Shown: piece by piece, positions 44,364 through 57,700 of the stretch
Numbering within the stretch: position 1 is the first letter of the stretch
Layout: each line of letters starts with the position of its first letter
Assembly: GCA_003254925.1 (NCBI GenBank)
Contig: QANZ01017532.1
Coordinates: 4,177-68,176, forward strand
Length of the DNA stretch: 64,000 bases
Direction: 5' to 3'
DNA from: Chamaecrista fasciculata
Taxonomy: Eukaryota > Streptophyta > Magnoliopsida > Fabales > Fabaceae
The notes under the pieces: generated by a model
What the model saw: only the letters and a program-made list of their open reading frames with translations
What the model was told of the DNA's origin: nothing
Databases searched by the model: none
Made by a program: the position numbers and the translations under genes

Positions 44364-47300
44364 CTAAACAGGGAACACACTTGAACCATTTTCTTGCACC
44401 AAAGAACCATTCTGATTTGGAACAACATCAATGTTCCTAACAGGACCCTTGAACCATTTTCTTGCATCCAAGAGCCACCAAACCATGACTAGACCCAAAC
44501 ACAACCCTAAAGCCACAGGAGCATAATTGAAAGTGCCCCAAGTTATAGGGTAAAGTGTAGGCAACATGAAGGCAGAACAAGTGAAACAAATCCAAAGAAA
44601 TGCAATAAGGCAAATGGGTCTTCTTGCTCTTCCCAAATAGAAAGGCCCTGGCTTGAAGTCCTTCTCATTCATCACCATTCTTGCAAATATTGGAATTGCA
44701 TACCCACCAACCCATCCAATTGTGCAAAGTGAAGTTATGGCAGTGAAAACTACATTTAGTTTCAAGATTGGGATACCAATAAGAATGCTGATTGCTGCAC
44801 ATAGCCACACTGCATTTGAGGGGACTTTGTACTTTGGGTTCAGTTTTCGCCATAAGTATGAGAAAGGAACACCATTGTCTCTTGAGAGAGCATAAACCTA
44901 AGAAATTTGCAAGATTTATATATAATATTTCAAAGACTAAATAGTTAATGCTTGTAAAATAAATTTTCAATAGGGACTAAATAGTAATTTTAAAACAAAG
45001 TCAAATATGGAAAAATAGATTTACTCTTGAAAAACTATTGATCTATAACAGTGCCATATCCTCAGTAGCTAATATATCGAGTCATCATCTAATTGTGCCA
45101 CATTGTCTACTAATACGGGTCATGTTATTAACTTGATTAAGAATTAGAGGTCAAAGTATAAATTAGGTTCTATATTTTTTGCTCAGTTCTTAATTTGGTC
45201 CTGTATCTTTTTTTGTTGCAAATTTGGTCCTATATCTTTGGGTCAGATCTCAATTTGGTTTCATATCTATTTTTTGTTACAGATTTGGTCACATATATTT
45301 GGGTCAAGTGCATTATTGGTCCCATAACTTTAGATCAGGTGCATAATTGGTCTCATATCTTTGGACCAGGTAGAACTTTTTGTAAAGATATAGGTCCACT
45401 TCTCCAACTTGCCCAAAAGATATGAGACCAAATTGTGACCTTTTGCAAACATATATATAGGACCAAAACAAAAAAATATATATATACGACCAAACTGAGA
45501 ACTAAGCAAAACATATGAGACCAAATTTACACTTTGACAAAATTAGAGTATTTATATTAATTACAAAAAAAATTGCAAAAAAATAAATTTTAAAAATATA
45601 TATAGGAGATATCTACTTAAAAACAACTGCTATATAAAGAACCAAAATAGAGTTAAATATATAGTATGATATACATACAATTCTTGCAGCACTTGCAGTG
45701 GTTGAAAGGCCACCAAAGAAGAATGAGCCCCAAATGACAAAGAGTAGAATGATAGCTCCAGCAGAATTTCCATATCTTCCATGGAATGCATCATAAAGTA
45801 TTTGTGCTGGCACATATGCTCCTCCAGTCTCATTGCTTGTATCATATAGGTAGGCAAAATCCTATATACTCCAAGAATAAAGTTTAAAACCAGGGTTACC
45901 ATATGTATATATATTTATATACTTTTTTCTGTAAAATTGAATTTAACTATATATAAAAGCTTTGCTTTATACACTTTTAATAAATTACCCATTGTGTATT
46001 TTCTATGAAGTTTTTCAGTTCTTACCGAGCATAAGAATTAAATGAGTAAACTGATAATCAATCCTAGATTATATAGTTGCCATCATTTTAATCCTTGGTT
46101 TTTTAGATGTTTAATTTAATCCTCGAGAATTTGTGACTCATTACAATTTTGTCACTCTAGAGATTGAGTTGTACAGTGATATGGTGTTCATGGAGAGATT
46201 AACTTGTAGCAAGTCATGAATTTTAAGGGACGAAATCAAATTTTCAAAAATTAAAGGACTAAAACAACAGGACCTATATAATTTAGAGACTAAAATATTA
46301 TTTTATTCAATCTTTAACTAATATACCATGATATGATGATAACAATATAAAACATGATCTAAATTCAAGAGTATCCAGAGTTATTGAGTCCTAATTAACT
46401 TCATTTTATCATCTTGTTAGTTAATAAACTCTATGAAGCACAAACATGAACATGAGACACTAGACACTGCATAAATACAAACACACAAACACTATAAATT
46501 TTTAAAATTACATGATATGACATAATATATATATATACATATATATATATATTGTAATTCTATGAAAAGACGTGAAATGTAAACAATTAAAGATCTATAA
46601 ATCTCAATGAAATTTTTAAAAATTATAATATATATTCATGAACTGACTTATATATGTCGTATATATGTGTCAATTTTTCTATGTATGTTGTATCAGAGTC
46701 ACAAAAATAAAAAACAAATATAAATTGTAACACTCATGGACATATGTCGAGCATGTGTCGTATCATGTTGTACAAGTGTTACACGAACACATGCTTGGTA
46801 CGGCGACATTCTCTTAAAATAAAGTATAAGTTCTTTCTAGATTAAACTGGTTAAATATACCTGAATGCTAAATGTAAGAGCCAAAAGGTAACCCCATCCA
46901 ACCACAGAAACAATCCCAATGGCTCCTAGAATTGCAACTGGTCCACTTCTGTCTGCACCTTTGGTTTCTTCAGTCAAATGTGCTGCAGCATCATATCCAA
47001 AAAGAGCATATTGACTCACAAGAAATGCCATAATTACTGCATAAGGTTTGCTTGATACTCCTGTTAATTCATTGCCCATCTCAAAATTTTTGAACACAAA
47101 TGAAGCTGATTTTGTAGTTGGTGCTACCAATGGCAGCATTATAGTTATCACCAATCCCCCAATAACCTATATATCATAGAGATAAAAATATGTTTAAGAA
47201 TTAAGCTATATTCTGATCAATGAAGTAGGACAGAAAAAGAGTCAATTAAGTTATCACCAAAACAATTTGATTAAGTTATTCTTAGAGATGGGAATCAAAC

Positions 47301-50300
47301 AGGTTCAATTCGGCAAAAATTTTACAATCTTTTGGAGAATTTGTTGTTTCCCATAGTGTTAGAAAATTTCACTAAAATTTCACAGCCTTCTCACATCAGA
47401 GCATCTGTTTTGTGTTAAACTTTCTATAGCTACCATTCTCTTAATCTCCTCCCTCTTTGCATTATATGCTTTCTCTCAGTCTCTAATTAACTTAATTAGG
47501 AATCAAAATCCAAGAAACAACCATTAACTCACTCATGACTCTAACCTTTATTTCACAAATATATTATATATATCTACCAATCTTGCTATAAAAAAAAGTC
47601 TACCAATCTAGAACTTGAGCCACCTAGAGAGATATATTGATCATATATATATTGAGTAAACTAACAATTTGGTCCCTAAAAGACCACTGAGCTAGCAATT
47701 TGATCATTGGAAAATTAAAATACACATTTAGTCCCTGAGAGATTAAAATGGTATACTTTTAAGTCCTTGAAAGATTAAAACAGTATACTATTTAGTCTAT
47801 AAAAATGACTGATTAGAATACCATTTTGATTTTTTAGGGACTAAATTGTACATTACTTTAGTCTTTCAATGATTGAGTTGTCAGCTCGTTGATCTTTCAA
47901 GGACCAAATTATTAGTTTACTCTATATATATATTTGACTCTTTGAACATGATAATAGATACAATTTACACTTTGAATTTTGCCCTGAAAAGAAGAAAAAT
48001 TGAGTACCTGCCACCATAATGAAATCACATCAATGATGGCAACAACTTTTATAGCAAATGTGTTGAGTGCAGCCCATATAATAGTGAGGCCAATGTACAT
48101 ACACAAGAATACCCATTTTGGAGCGAAGTACCCTCCTCCTTTATTTGTGCCTGTGCCCAATAAGATTATGTTCTGCAATATTTGTGATCCTGAATATGCC
48201 TTTTCATCCATTTAAATTAAGAGAGTTAATCAATATATATAAGCATGAAATTTATGAAGATTTTTTATCAAAACTTTCAACTAAACAGAGTAAGGTTATA
48301 CCAAAGATGCTACCCCAGCAACAAGTCCTATGGTCTCAAGCCAAGCACAAAACCATGAAGCAAAGGGCCCCCATTTGGGACCTGATAAATGAGCAGCCCA
48401 GAAATATAAAGAACCTGTAGTCTGTTCGCAATGAAATCAATGTAAAAGTTAGTTATTATGTCAAGAACATTTGTAATTAAATTTGTCAAATTCAACCCTA
48501 CATCAATAAATCTTTAAGTACCTAAGATTATCACTAAAAAGTGTGTCTGATATATCTATGTTTTTTTACAAATGGCTTGATTTATATATAGCTAAAATTG
48601 TTTTGGACACCGTGGCAATTGAAAAAAATAAAGAAATTTTTAGTCTTTTGGCTACTACTAGCTACAACAATAATTAATTTTGATTTTAGATGAATGTAAA
48701 AATTAATAACAGTCATAAAACTATAAAAAAGTTAATTTTTTAAATAAAAATTTTAATAAAAGAGATTTTTTTCAACAAAATTTAATTTAGAGTGTTTTTT
48801 GAAATTTAGAAAAATATAATTTGACTTCTACTGTTGAACAATAAAACACTAAACGGTAGCTATATACTTATTGGTATTATGCTTGGTAATTTCAACGCAA
48901 AACTATGAAACCAATCCTATCTCACTATGTTTCAACCCAACTATATGTACCAAAAATAACCCAACCATTTAATTGGTGTGTCATAATAGGTTGGATCAAG
49001 ATTTGACCCATAAGTATTAAATAAATTAGGAGTGAATAAAAACTCAACCCGACCCGGTTCAGTTTGACATGAGTCAATGGATATAGTATGGTCCGACCCA
49101 ACTCGATGGACACGATTTGGTCCATCCTTGTTTGATGAACACAATATGCTTTGTTTCAGTCCAACTGATGGATCCAATTTGTTATGGTATAACTTGATGA
49201 ACCCAGTCCAGTTCGACCCAACCTAATTGATTCGACCTAGTCCGACTCAACCTAATAGACCCAATCCAATCTATCCCGACCCAATGGCCTCGATTAGTTT
49301 TGATAAATAATTCAATCATCAAATAAGTTAAATCACATAAATATTTTTTAAATATTTTCTTGGGCTGGGTTGATTTTGACTCTAATTTTATGGGTCATAA
49401 TCCACTTATGGCCCATTTAACAATTAATCATGGGTCATAAATGGTTAATTAACCTATTTATGATCAACCAATTTACAACTCAACCCAATTCAACCATTTC
49501 TCACCCTTATGCCAAGAAACATATCAAAATACAAAAGTTAAAGTATTATTGGTACTTTTGGCCAAAAAAAAAGGTATTATTGGTACTCTCAAAGTATAGA
49601 GTCAATTTCAGCTGTATCTCAAAATTTCTTTTTTGGTCAATGTTTTATATTTGAGTAAATTGTACCCCCAAATTAAGAATATAATTGACATAAAAAAACA
49701 TTGAAGATATAATTGATCCAAAAAAACTTTAGAGATATAACTGAAACTGGTCTCAACCTTTGGGTGTACCAAAAGTACTTTGGCCAAATACAAATTTATT
49801 TTTTAATAACAAACAAGTAAACTGCTACTACATAACCAAGATCTTAATAATTGATATAACATTTGAAGATGTTAATTAGAGAGAGAATTAACAAAAAGAA
49901 GACTCTGTAAATTATGTGAGAAAAGGAAAACTTTGAGGAGAAAGAGTATACAAACAAACCGGGAAGGATGAACATATCTCGGCCATCGCGATACCGACGA
50001 ACCAAGTGAAGAATGAAACAACAACCCAACCCCAAACAACAGGTGCTGGGCCTGCATACTGCAGGCTGGAACCATAGAGAGGAGTGATCCCAGCAAAAAG
50101 GGTCACTGTTGAGAATGATACTGCTAGAGCTTTGAACATTGTCTGCAAAATAAAACTCATCAGTCATTTAATTTCCAAGAAAAATTAAACCAATTGAGCA
50201 TCAAATTGATTAAATGTCAAAAGTCAAGAAGGGTGTATCAAAAAATGAAGATTGAAACTAAATATATATATATATATATATATTGAAGTTATTGAACCAT

Positions 50301-50420
50301 TTCTCTTCTGAGTTCTTGCTTGTAACCAAGCTCGTTGAGTCTCTTCTCTCCAGAATCCATTATAATTGCACTTCTTCCTGTCATCTCCAATAATCCACTC
50401 TCACTACCCATGAAGGCCAT
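44364..50420 (-). CDS. BAT1: Amino-acid permease, BAT1/GABA-permease type, copy 1
   Basis: Seven exons on the minus strand: 50420-50298, 50142-49960, 48421-48302, 48199-48008, 47166-46861, 45861-45679, 44897-44364. All are phase-0 with GT/AG borders, giving 546 residues. APC-superfamily carrier with about 12 membrane spans. Family hallmarks: RLNELGYKQELRREM start, FAGITPLYGSSLQYAG (span 1), AMAEICSSFP, YFWAAHLSGPKWGPFASW, FGYDAAAHLTEETKGADRSG, FGGLSTTASAARI, VYALSRDNGVPFS and IPIFARMVM. Arabidopsis BAT1 is a bidirectional amino-acid transporter also reported as a mitochondrial GABA permease; substrate here is inferred from family only. ATG 50420 opens an N-terminus matching copy 2. A TATA-like gttatatatatgc lies ~90 bases upstream (50508-50520). 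Introns hold MITEs (45149, ~46430, 47654). It converges with the P450 and is duplicated at 54769-62062. Confidence 0.92.
45149..45538. mobile_element. B-family MULE-type MITE in intron 6 of permease copy 1
   Basis: Starts ggtcaaagtataaattaggt and ends accaaatttacactttgac, with a 9-bp target duplication (agaattaga / aaaattaga, one mismatch). The arms consist of ggtcctatatctttgggtca-type modules. It is not at the matching place in copy 2, whose intron-6 MITE sits elsewhere. Confidence 0.75.
46430..46800. mobile_element. Degenerate hAT-like MITE in intron 5 of copy 1
   Basis: Gaagcacaaacatgaacatg at the left, gaacacatgcttggtacgg at the right, with aaatttttaaaattacatga inside, as in the other hAT-like copies. 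Only its right ~45 bases survive in copy 2 (56842-56886), so it predates the duplication. Confidence 0.5.
47654..47922. mobile_element. F-family foldback MITE in intron 4 of copy 1
   Basis: Gagtaaactaacaatttggt at the left, accaaattattagtttactc at the right, arms of ttagtccctgagagattaaa-like modules. Absent from intron 4 of copy 2, which has a different inverted repeat. Confidence 0.75.
48426..49959 (-). other. Intron 2 of permease copy 1
   Basis: Non-coding. 49027-49509 is rich in cccgacccaa/caacccaatt motifs with ends taggagtg and caccctta, reminiscent of hAT MITEs but without a matching duplication. 49560-49790 holds a weak foldback (ggtacttttggcc / ggccaaagta-like ends). None of this is in copy 2. 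Confidence 0.45.
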
Positions 50421-51085
50421 GATTGATTTGATGATACTAATTAAGTATACTAACTATATATATGTAGTTATGAACTAATAATTAGTGTTTTGTGTTGAGA
50501 ACTTCAAGCATATATATAACAGAAATTATATGTGTACTTTGATTTTATAGACATTTTTTCTTCCAAAGAAAAGGGATATATATTATATATTGTTTTTTAT
50601 GGTATGATATTTTCAAAGAAGACGCAAATTTTGAATGGTCGTCATGGCATGTTATGAAGCAGAAGATATTTTACGGCATAATATTTTAGTTGTTTCAAAC
50701 TTTGCTTTTTCCTGTGTGTTGCTTTCAGGGGCAACTAGCAAGCCAATGGCATAGGCATATATAGGGGAGCTATGAATTTAAAATAGTGTGACCCGTTTAA
50801 ACAAGCCAATTAATTACCCACATATGTACATATATAATTATTAATTTTGTTTTATAATGTATTTATATAGAAAGTTGGACTGAATTCTTTGCATGTTGAC
50901 GTTGGATTTCCATTTTCCAGTTATGTTTGACTTAGCCTTTCATTGACAAAACAAAATATGAGAGAGATAGAGACAGAAAGAAAGGACATTCGAATAAATT
51001 AAAGACTGGGGATTGCCGGGGAGAGATTTTGTTTGACATGTTAACTAAGCGTCGTGTGAACTCAGATTCTACCTATTTATATATA
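50421..51085 (-). promoter_or_regulatory. Upstream region of permease copy 1
   Basis: About 650 bases with the TATA-like element at 50508-50520. Blocks such as gatattttcaaagaagacgc and gaatggtcgtcatgg are shared with 63346-63815, upstream of copy 2, so both genes kept the same distal promoter sequence. In copy 1 it is uninterrupted. Confidence 0.55.
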
Positions 51086-51936
51086 TGATTGTTTGTAATA
51101 TTATCAATATGGTTATTTTTTATAAAATAAATAAAAGTCTGGTGTCTATTATTAATAATTAATATATATCATTTCATTTGAAAAGTTACATCTATCAAGT
51201 AGTGTCTTTCAATTATTAATAGACACATCTTTTCTTATGAAGAGATATAACTTTTAGATATTAGTGTCTATTAGTAGTTAATGAACACATCTTTCAAATG
51301 AAAGGACATATCTTATGGATTATGTCTCTTGGTCAATTTTAAATAGTGATCCAAACCACATAAGATGCAAGACAATATTTACTATGAAATAGTATGTTAA
51401 GTTCAATTCACAGGCTTTGTTGTATCTTGGAAAGGGCTTGCCTAACTTTCCCCGATGTATAGGCAATCACTGTTTAAGGAAAGTGATTCATCACCCCTCA
51501 AAGCCATCTATTAATTTCTATTCTTCTCTTCACCTCTTTCTTCTATTTTATTATTTATAACAATCTTAAAGAGTGTTTTTAGATGAAAGAGAATTGAAGA
51601 TGGAAGACAATCGCTTTGAGAAAATGGTAATGACTATCTAAGTGATACATATAGATGTTCTAGTGAGGAAAAAAAAGAATTTGCATCAACTCCAATTGAT
51701 TCTAATATTGCGGTACAATTATATACAATTGCTCTTGTATGTGTCAAGTAATTTATTTAAAGGGCATCTCTACATACATTGATGTTTAAGTCTTAGAAGA
51801 AAAGTGAATATTTCTGTTCGATAGAAGAAAAATATGATCCAATTAAAGATTGAAGGTACACTGCACATATATATAAATATAAGTAGTGCCTCTATTTTAT
51901 ATATATATAAATGAAAGTTGAGTTATAATTTATCTA

Positions 51937-51972
<36 letters not shown>

Positions 51973-53457
51973 GGAGGGGGAGATAAAAGAGGCATTTGTT
52001 GTCACCAGAAAAAAAATATGGTGACCTCCAATTAATTTATATATATATATGTTGAACACTAGAAAATAAGTAGTGTTGATTCTTTTGCAAAACTCGAAAA
52101 TATTCTAGTGCAAAATTAAAGAAGAATTGTTAATAATTCTATAGATGAATATTTCCTATAGTGAGGGTTTTATTTTTCATGGTGGAATAGCAACTAATTA
52201 CATTTAGTAATTGCTATGAAAGACTCAATTAAATATGAGACTATGATAACACATAGAACTATAACAATAGTCTATGTAAGTGGATATAATGAGTTTATGG
52301 CATGCCTATATATAAGAATAAAAGACACATGTGACTATGACGATAGTCTTTGTGCAATCAAATAAGTAATCGGTTGATATGCTAGTAAAAGCATTGCTAA
52401 GAAATGCAATACAACTTGAAGAGATTGGGCTAAACCCTCAAGTTAAAACATTAGTAATGGGAACCCAACTTTGAGTTAGTATACACTTTATGACTCTAAC
52501 AATATAAGTTCAATGGGTAATAACAAGTTACTATATGTTGTTTGAAGCACCAAACTCCAAGTTAATGCTCCATTTTAGAGTTTGTATTGTATATTATTTT
52601 GTGAGGAGTAAAGAAGTTGACAAATGTAATTATAAGAACACATTCTCACAAAACTTAATGGTGCGTATTGTTACGAAAGGGAGGTTGATATGATCTTAAT
52701 GAAATTGTTAAATATCTTAAGTAACAGAGATATAATTGACAAATCCACCTAGGTGAATATTGAAATGGTGCCGCTTCAAGCAAAATTTTAGGGTTGATCT
52801 TGTTAAATATTCATGAGACCAAGAGTAGCACACATGGCCATAAAATTGCTGAAGTAAGGAATTGAATTTATGTCATAAATAATAATATCATGTGTGTTTC
52901 GGTTTAGCATATGGAGTAGTGGTTCAAATCTTAAGATACCAATTACTTCGTCAAAACTTTAAAGAATTTATACTAATAGAAAGTTCAAATCGAAGTAAGA
53001 TACTTTCTGCTATGTATGATGTTATGCAATATTACAAACTAGTGGGGGATTGTTAGATAGTTTGTAATATTATCAATGTGGTTATTTTTTATAAAATAAA
53101 TAAAAGTCTATTTATGATGAAGTGTCTATTAATAATTAATAGACATATCATTTCATTTGAAAAGTTACATTTATCAAGTGTCGTCTTTCAATTACTAATA
53201 GACACATCTTTTGTTATGAAGAGATATAACTTTTAGATAGTGTCTATTAGTAGTTAATGAACACATCTTTCAAATGAAAAGACATATCTTATGGATTATG
53301 TCTCTTGGCCAATTATAAATAGTGATCCAAACCACATAAGATGTAAGACAATATTTACTATGAAATAGTATGTTAAGTTCAATTCATAGGTTTTGTTGTA
53401 TCTTGGAAGGGGCTTGCCTAACTTTCCCCGATGTATAGGCAATCACTCTTTAAGAGC
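51086..53457 (+). mobile_element. Small LTR element between the duplicated units (fossil, probably Copia)
   Basis: Two direct repeats of about 390 bases, 51086-51480 and 53051-53457, share tttgtaatattatcaat, gacacatcttt and ccccgatgtataggcaatca. A polypurine tract agtgggggat lies directly before the right copy, which starts tgttagatag; this is the arrangement at a 3' LTR and sets plus orientation. The interior (~51560-53040) has no coding sequence that I can support. The right repeat stops where Copia-type debris begins (53458). The element is broken; the left LTR may extend to about 51562. Confidence 0.65.
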
Positions 53458-53990
53458 CGTTGACGAGTTCTTTCTCGATTCAGTAGGAGCCGTTGGCAAA
53501 TGAGGTCAAATAACTATGTACTTTGCTTCTAAAGTGGACAATGCAACATCTTGCAAGGTCACCTTTTCGCTAATACAAGTCTCATAAAATTGTGAAAACA
53601 TATCATGTCAGAGATTGACTCCTATCCAAATCCCCTGCGTAGTCTGAATCTACATAGCAAACTACCAATCACCCCAAGGGGCGATCGCCCCAAGTTAACT
53701 CTGTCAAAGGGTGGACCAACATTCGTTGTACACTTCAGATACCTTAACAACATTAATTGCAGCGCCTGCCAATGGTTCTATCCTAGGCTCGCCATAACAT
53801 TAACCCTCTCATGACATTGACTACATCTGAAATATTCGGACAACTGCAAATCATGAGAAACATGATTTTGCACACAACACTCGAGTATAGAACCTTGACA
53901 TCTACTCCAACTCCATAGCTGAATTCGGTGATAGTTTAGGAGATACATTAATAAACAAAGATAAAATAAGAGAAGCAACCCAGCCATATT
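53458..53990 (-). mobile_element. Copia-type pol (RNase H region) debris
   Basis: On the minus strand, peptide pieces typical of the Copia RNase H region are recognisable: SDYAGDL-like, YVFT and ALSTLEAKY. It is a heavily decayed fossil, opposite in strand to the neighbouring LTR pair, so probably from a different element. Confidence 0.6.
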
Positions 53991-54336
53991 AATATAGTCT
54001 CACAAGTTTACGACACACTCACTACAAAACTAGCTATACAAAAGATAAATTACAAGATTATATAGATTATTAAGAGAGGCAACACGTATCATTGGAAAAG
54101 CTCATCAAAGTTTTTACTTTTCAAGAATATTTTGATAGTTATAAATTTAATGTGAAGGGAAGCAAAACTTCATCAAAAACCTAAAACTCTTGCTCTCTAA
54201 CCAAAGATATATATATATATATCTTAATATCTATGAAGTATGGGTACTCTGAAAATGGTGCCATATACCCGTACCGGGTATATACCCTTACCCGTATTAT
54301 ATGAATTCTCTGATCTTGGGTACTTTAAAATATTAT
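53991..54336. other. Non-genic junction before the second duplicated unit
   Basis: AT-rich, with a tacccgtaccgggtatatac motif tract (~54265) resembling that at 25430-25560. The duplication breakpoint lies at about 54336. Confidence 0.5.
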
Positions 54337-54503
54337 GAAGGAGTTCTTGTTTGTGTCATCAATATAATAACCACTGAGACTTTTAGTGTGTTTTCAAGAT
54401 ATAAATGTTATTCATGGATAATTTATAATTGTATTTCTGTGCGGTTTTAATGCCATGCTGGAGGAGCAGTGACTTCTTTAATAGAGAATAAAGAAAAGTT
54501 TAA
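54337..54503 (+). pseudogene. Orphan copy of the P450 3' UTR
   Basis: Matches 44137-44303 almost base for base, including the AATAAA, but no P450 coding sequence precedes it. Marks one end of the segmental duplication. Confidence 0.9.
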
Positions 54504-54768
54504 GTTTCATTATTTATATTGATAATTTGATATATCTATATATATATATATGTTGCGAAAACTTACTCTTTGGTCCCTGAATTTACATCGAATCAACTAA
54601 TCTATCTATGAATGATCAAAATATGCAACTCAGTTGCTGAATTATTGCAATTGTCATCGCTTCAGGGATCAAAAAGTAAAGTAAAACTACAGTTCAAATT
54701 CAGGAACCAATTAAAAAGTATTAATTTAGTAAATTTTCAGGGACTAATAGAGGAAATCTCTCACTCTT

Positions 54769-57700
54769 CTAAACAGGGAACACACTTGAACCATTTTCTT
54801 GCACCAAAGAACCATTCTGATTTGGAGCAACATCAATGTTCCTAACAGGACCCTTGAACCATTTTCTTGCATCCAAGAGCCACCAAACCATGACTAGACC
54901 CAAACACAACCCTAAAGCCACAGGTGCATAATTGAAACTATCCCAAGTGATAGGGTATAGGGTAGGCAACGCGAAGGCAGAACAAGTGAAACAAATCCAC
55001 AAGAATGCTACAAGGCAAATGGGTCTTCTTGCTCTTCCCAAATAGAAAGGCCCTGGCTTGAAGTTCTTCTCATTCATCACCATTCTGGCAAATATTGGAA
55101 TTGCATACCCACCAACCCATCCAATTGTGCAAAGTGATACTATGGCAGTGAACACTACATTTAGTTTCAAGATTGGAATGCCAATGAGAATGGTGATTGA
55201 TGCACATAGCCACACTGCATTTGAGGGGACTTTGTACTTTGGGCTCAGTTTTCGCCATATATATGAGAAAGGAACACCGTTGTCTCTTGAGAGTGCATAA
55301 ACCTAGGAAATTTGCAAGATATATATATAACTTGGTCAATAATTGAGAGACAGATATATATATATATATATATATACACTAGTGATTGTGTGAACTTGAA
55401 ATTTCAATTTAGTCCCTCACAATTTTTTAAATGTTATGAATATTATAGTTCTTTTATCAAGTTTTTAAATTAGTTGATGATGTGTGGCGTTAAATATTGA
55501 TGATGTGCATTGTGCACCAATAAGTTGGTTAATTAAGCGGCATATCAACACAAGATTTTTTTTTTTTTGTTTTTTCTTTAATGTAGTTAGAAAAAAAAGT
55601 AAACCAACAATTTGGTCTTTGAAAAATCATCAAGTTGACAACTTGACCCTTAAAGATTGAACAACATAATTTATTCCCTGAAAGATTAAAATGATATACT
55701 ATTTAATCTGTGAAAGGATTAATAAGTATACTGTTCTTATTTTTCAAGGACTAAATTATGTATAAGGATTACTTTGGAAAGTTGATGCTTGTAAAAAAAA
55801 TTAAGGACCAAAAAATATATTTTCAATAAGGATTAAAAGGATAAATAGACTTTAAAATATATAGTAGGCTAAAGTGCACTTTTAGTCCTGTCTTTTTCAC
55901 AAGTCTCAATTTGGTTTCTTAGCTTTTTTTTGTTGCACTTTTGGTCTCATATCTTTTGATGAGATGCAGAAATTGGTCCTATATGGTCTTATATTTTTTT
56001 TGTTGCAGATTTTGTCCCATATTTTTGCAAAAAGTTTCACCATTAGTCCCACAATGTGGAACCTTTTACAAAAATATAAGACCAATTCTTCAACCTGACC
56101 AAGCCATATGGGACCAATTCTGCAACCTGACTCTAAGATATGGGACCAAAAATGCAACAAAAAACGTATGAACCAAATTGAGACCTAAACAAAAGTTATG
56201 GAAGCAAAAACAAACTTTGGCCTAAATAGTATAATGCACATACAATTCTTGCAGCACTTGCAGTGGTTGAAAGGCCACCAAAGAAGAATGAGCCCCAAAT
56301 GACAAAGAGTAGAATGATAGCTCCAACAGAATTTCCATATCTTCCATGGAATGCATCATAAAGTATTTGTGCTGGCACATATGCTCCTGCTGTCTCATTG
56401 CTTGTATCATAAAGGTAGGCAAAATCCTATATAGTTCCAATAAAAAGTTTAAAACCAGGGTTACTATATATATATATATTTATATATTTTTTCTCTAAAA
56501 TTGGATTTAACTATATATAAAAGCTTTGCTTTATTCACTTTTAATAAATTACCCATTGTATATTTTCTATGAAGTTTTTCAGTTTCTCACCAAAACAAGA
56601 ATTAAATGAGTAAACTGATAATTGAGTCCTAGATTATATAGGTACTAACATTTTAATCCTTGAATATTTTAGATGTTTAATTTAGTTTCAGAAAAACTCA
56701 TGATTCCTTACAATTTAGTGTCTCTAGAAATTGTATTGTATAGTGATATTGTGTTAACAGAGGGATTAACTTGCACCGTACGTGTCATGAAATTTTCAGA
56801 GGAAATCAAACATTTCAAAAATTCAAAGATTAAAATAATAAGGTTTGCAAGTGTTACACGAACACATGCTTGGTACGGCGACATTCTCTTAAAATAAAGT
56901 ATAAGTTCTTTCTAGATTAAACTGGTTAAATATACCTGAATGCTAAATGTAAGAGCCAAAAGGTAACCCCATCCAACCACAGAAACAATCCCAATGGAAC
57001 CTAGGATTGCAATAGGTCCACTTCTGTCTGCACCTTTGGTTTCTTCAGTCAAATGTGCTGCAGCATCATATCCAAAAAGAGAAAATTGACTCACAAGAAA
57101 TGCCATAATCACTGCATAAGGTTTGCTTGATACTCCTGTTGACTCAGTGCCCATCTCAAAATTTGTGAACACAAATGAAGCTGATTTTGTAGTTGGTGCT
57201 ACCAATGGCAGCATTATAGTTATCACCAATCCACCTATAACCTATACATCATGGGAGAAAAATAAGTTTAAGCTACTATATTCTCATCAATGAAGTAGGA
57301 CACAAAGAAGGATCCGGATACTCTGTATTTTTTTGGCATTTTAGAGAGATAAAAAAAGAGATAGAGAAAAAAAGTGTCGATCTCTCATTTTCAAACTCTC
57401 ATATTTTTTTTTGTGTCAATAATTGTACCCTCAAATTGAAAGGTATTTGGAGGTACAATTGACTCAAATGTGAAACATTGAAAATATAATTGAATATAAA
57501 AACTTTAGAGACAATGGAAAATGACCACATAATTTAAAAGTATCAATAGTAATTTTGCCGAATAAAGTTTTGATCTATTATCTATCTATCTAGAACTTGA
57601 GACACCTAGAGAGAGATATATTGATCATATACATTTTATATATATATATATATATCTAGGTGTCTCAAGTTCTAGATAGATAGATAATAGGTCAAAACTT

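Noticed and set aside
49027-49509. hAT MITE with ends taggagtg / caccctta
   Set aside because: Ends are suggestive, but the flanking 8-mers do not match and inner arms pair poorly; mentioned only under the intron entry.
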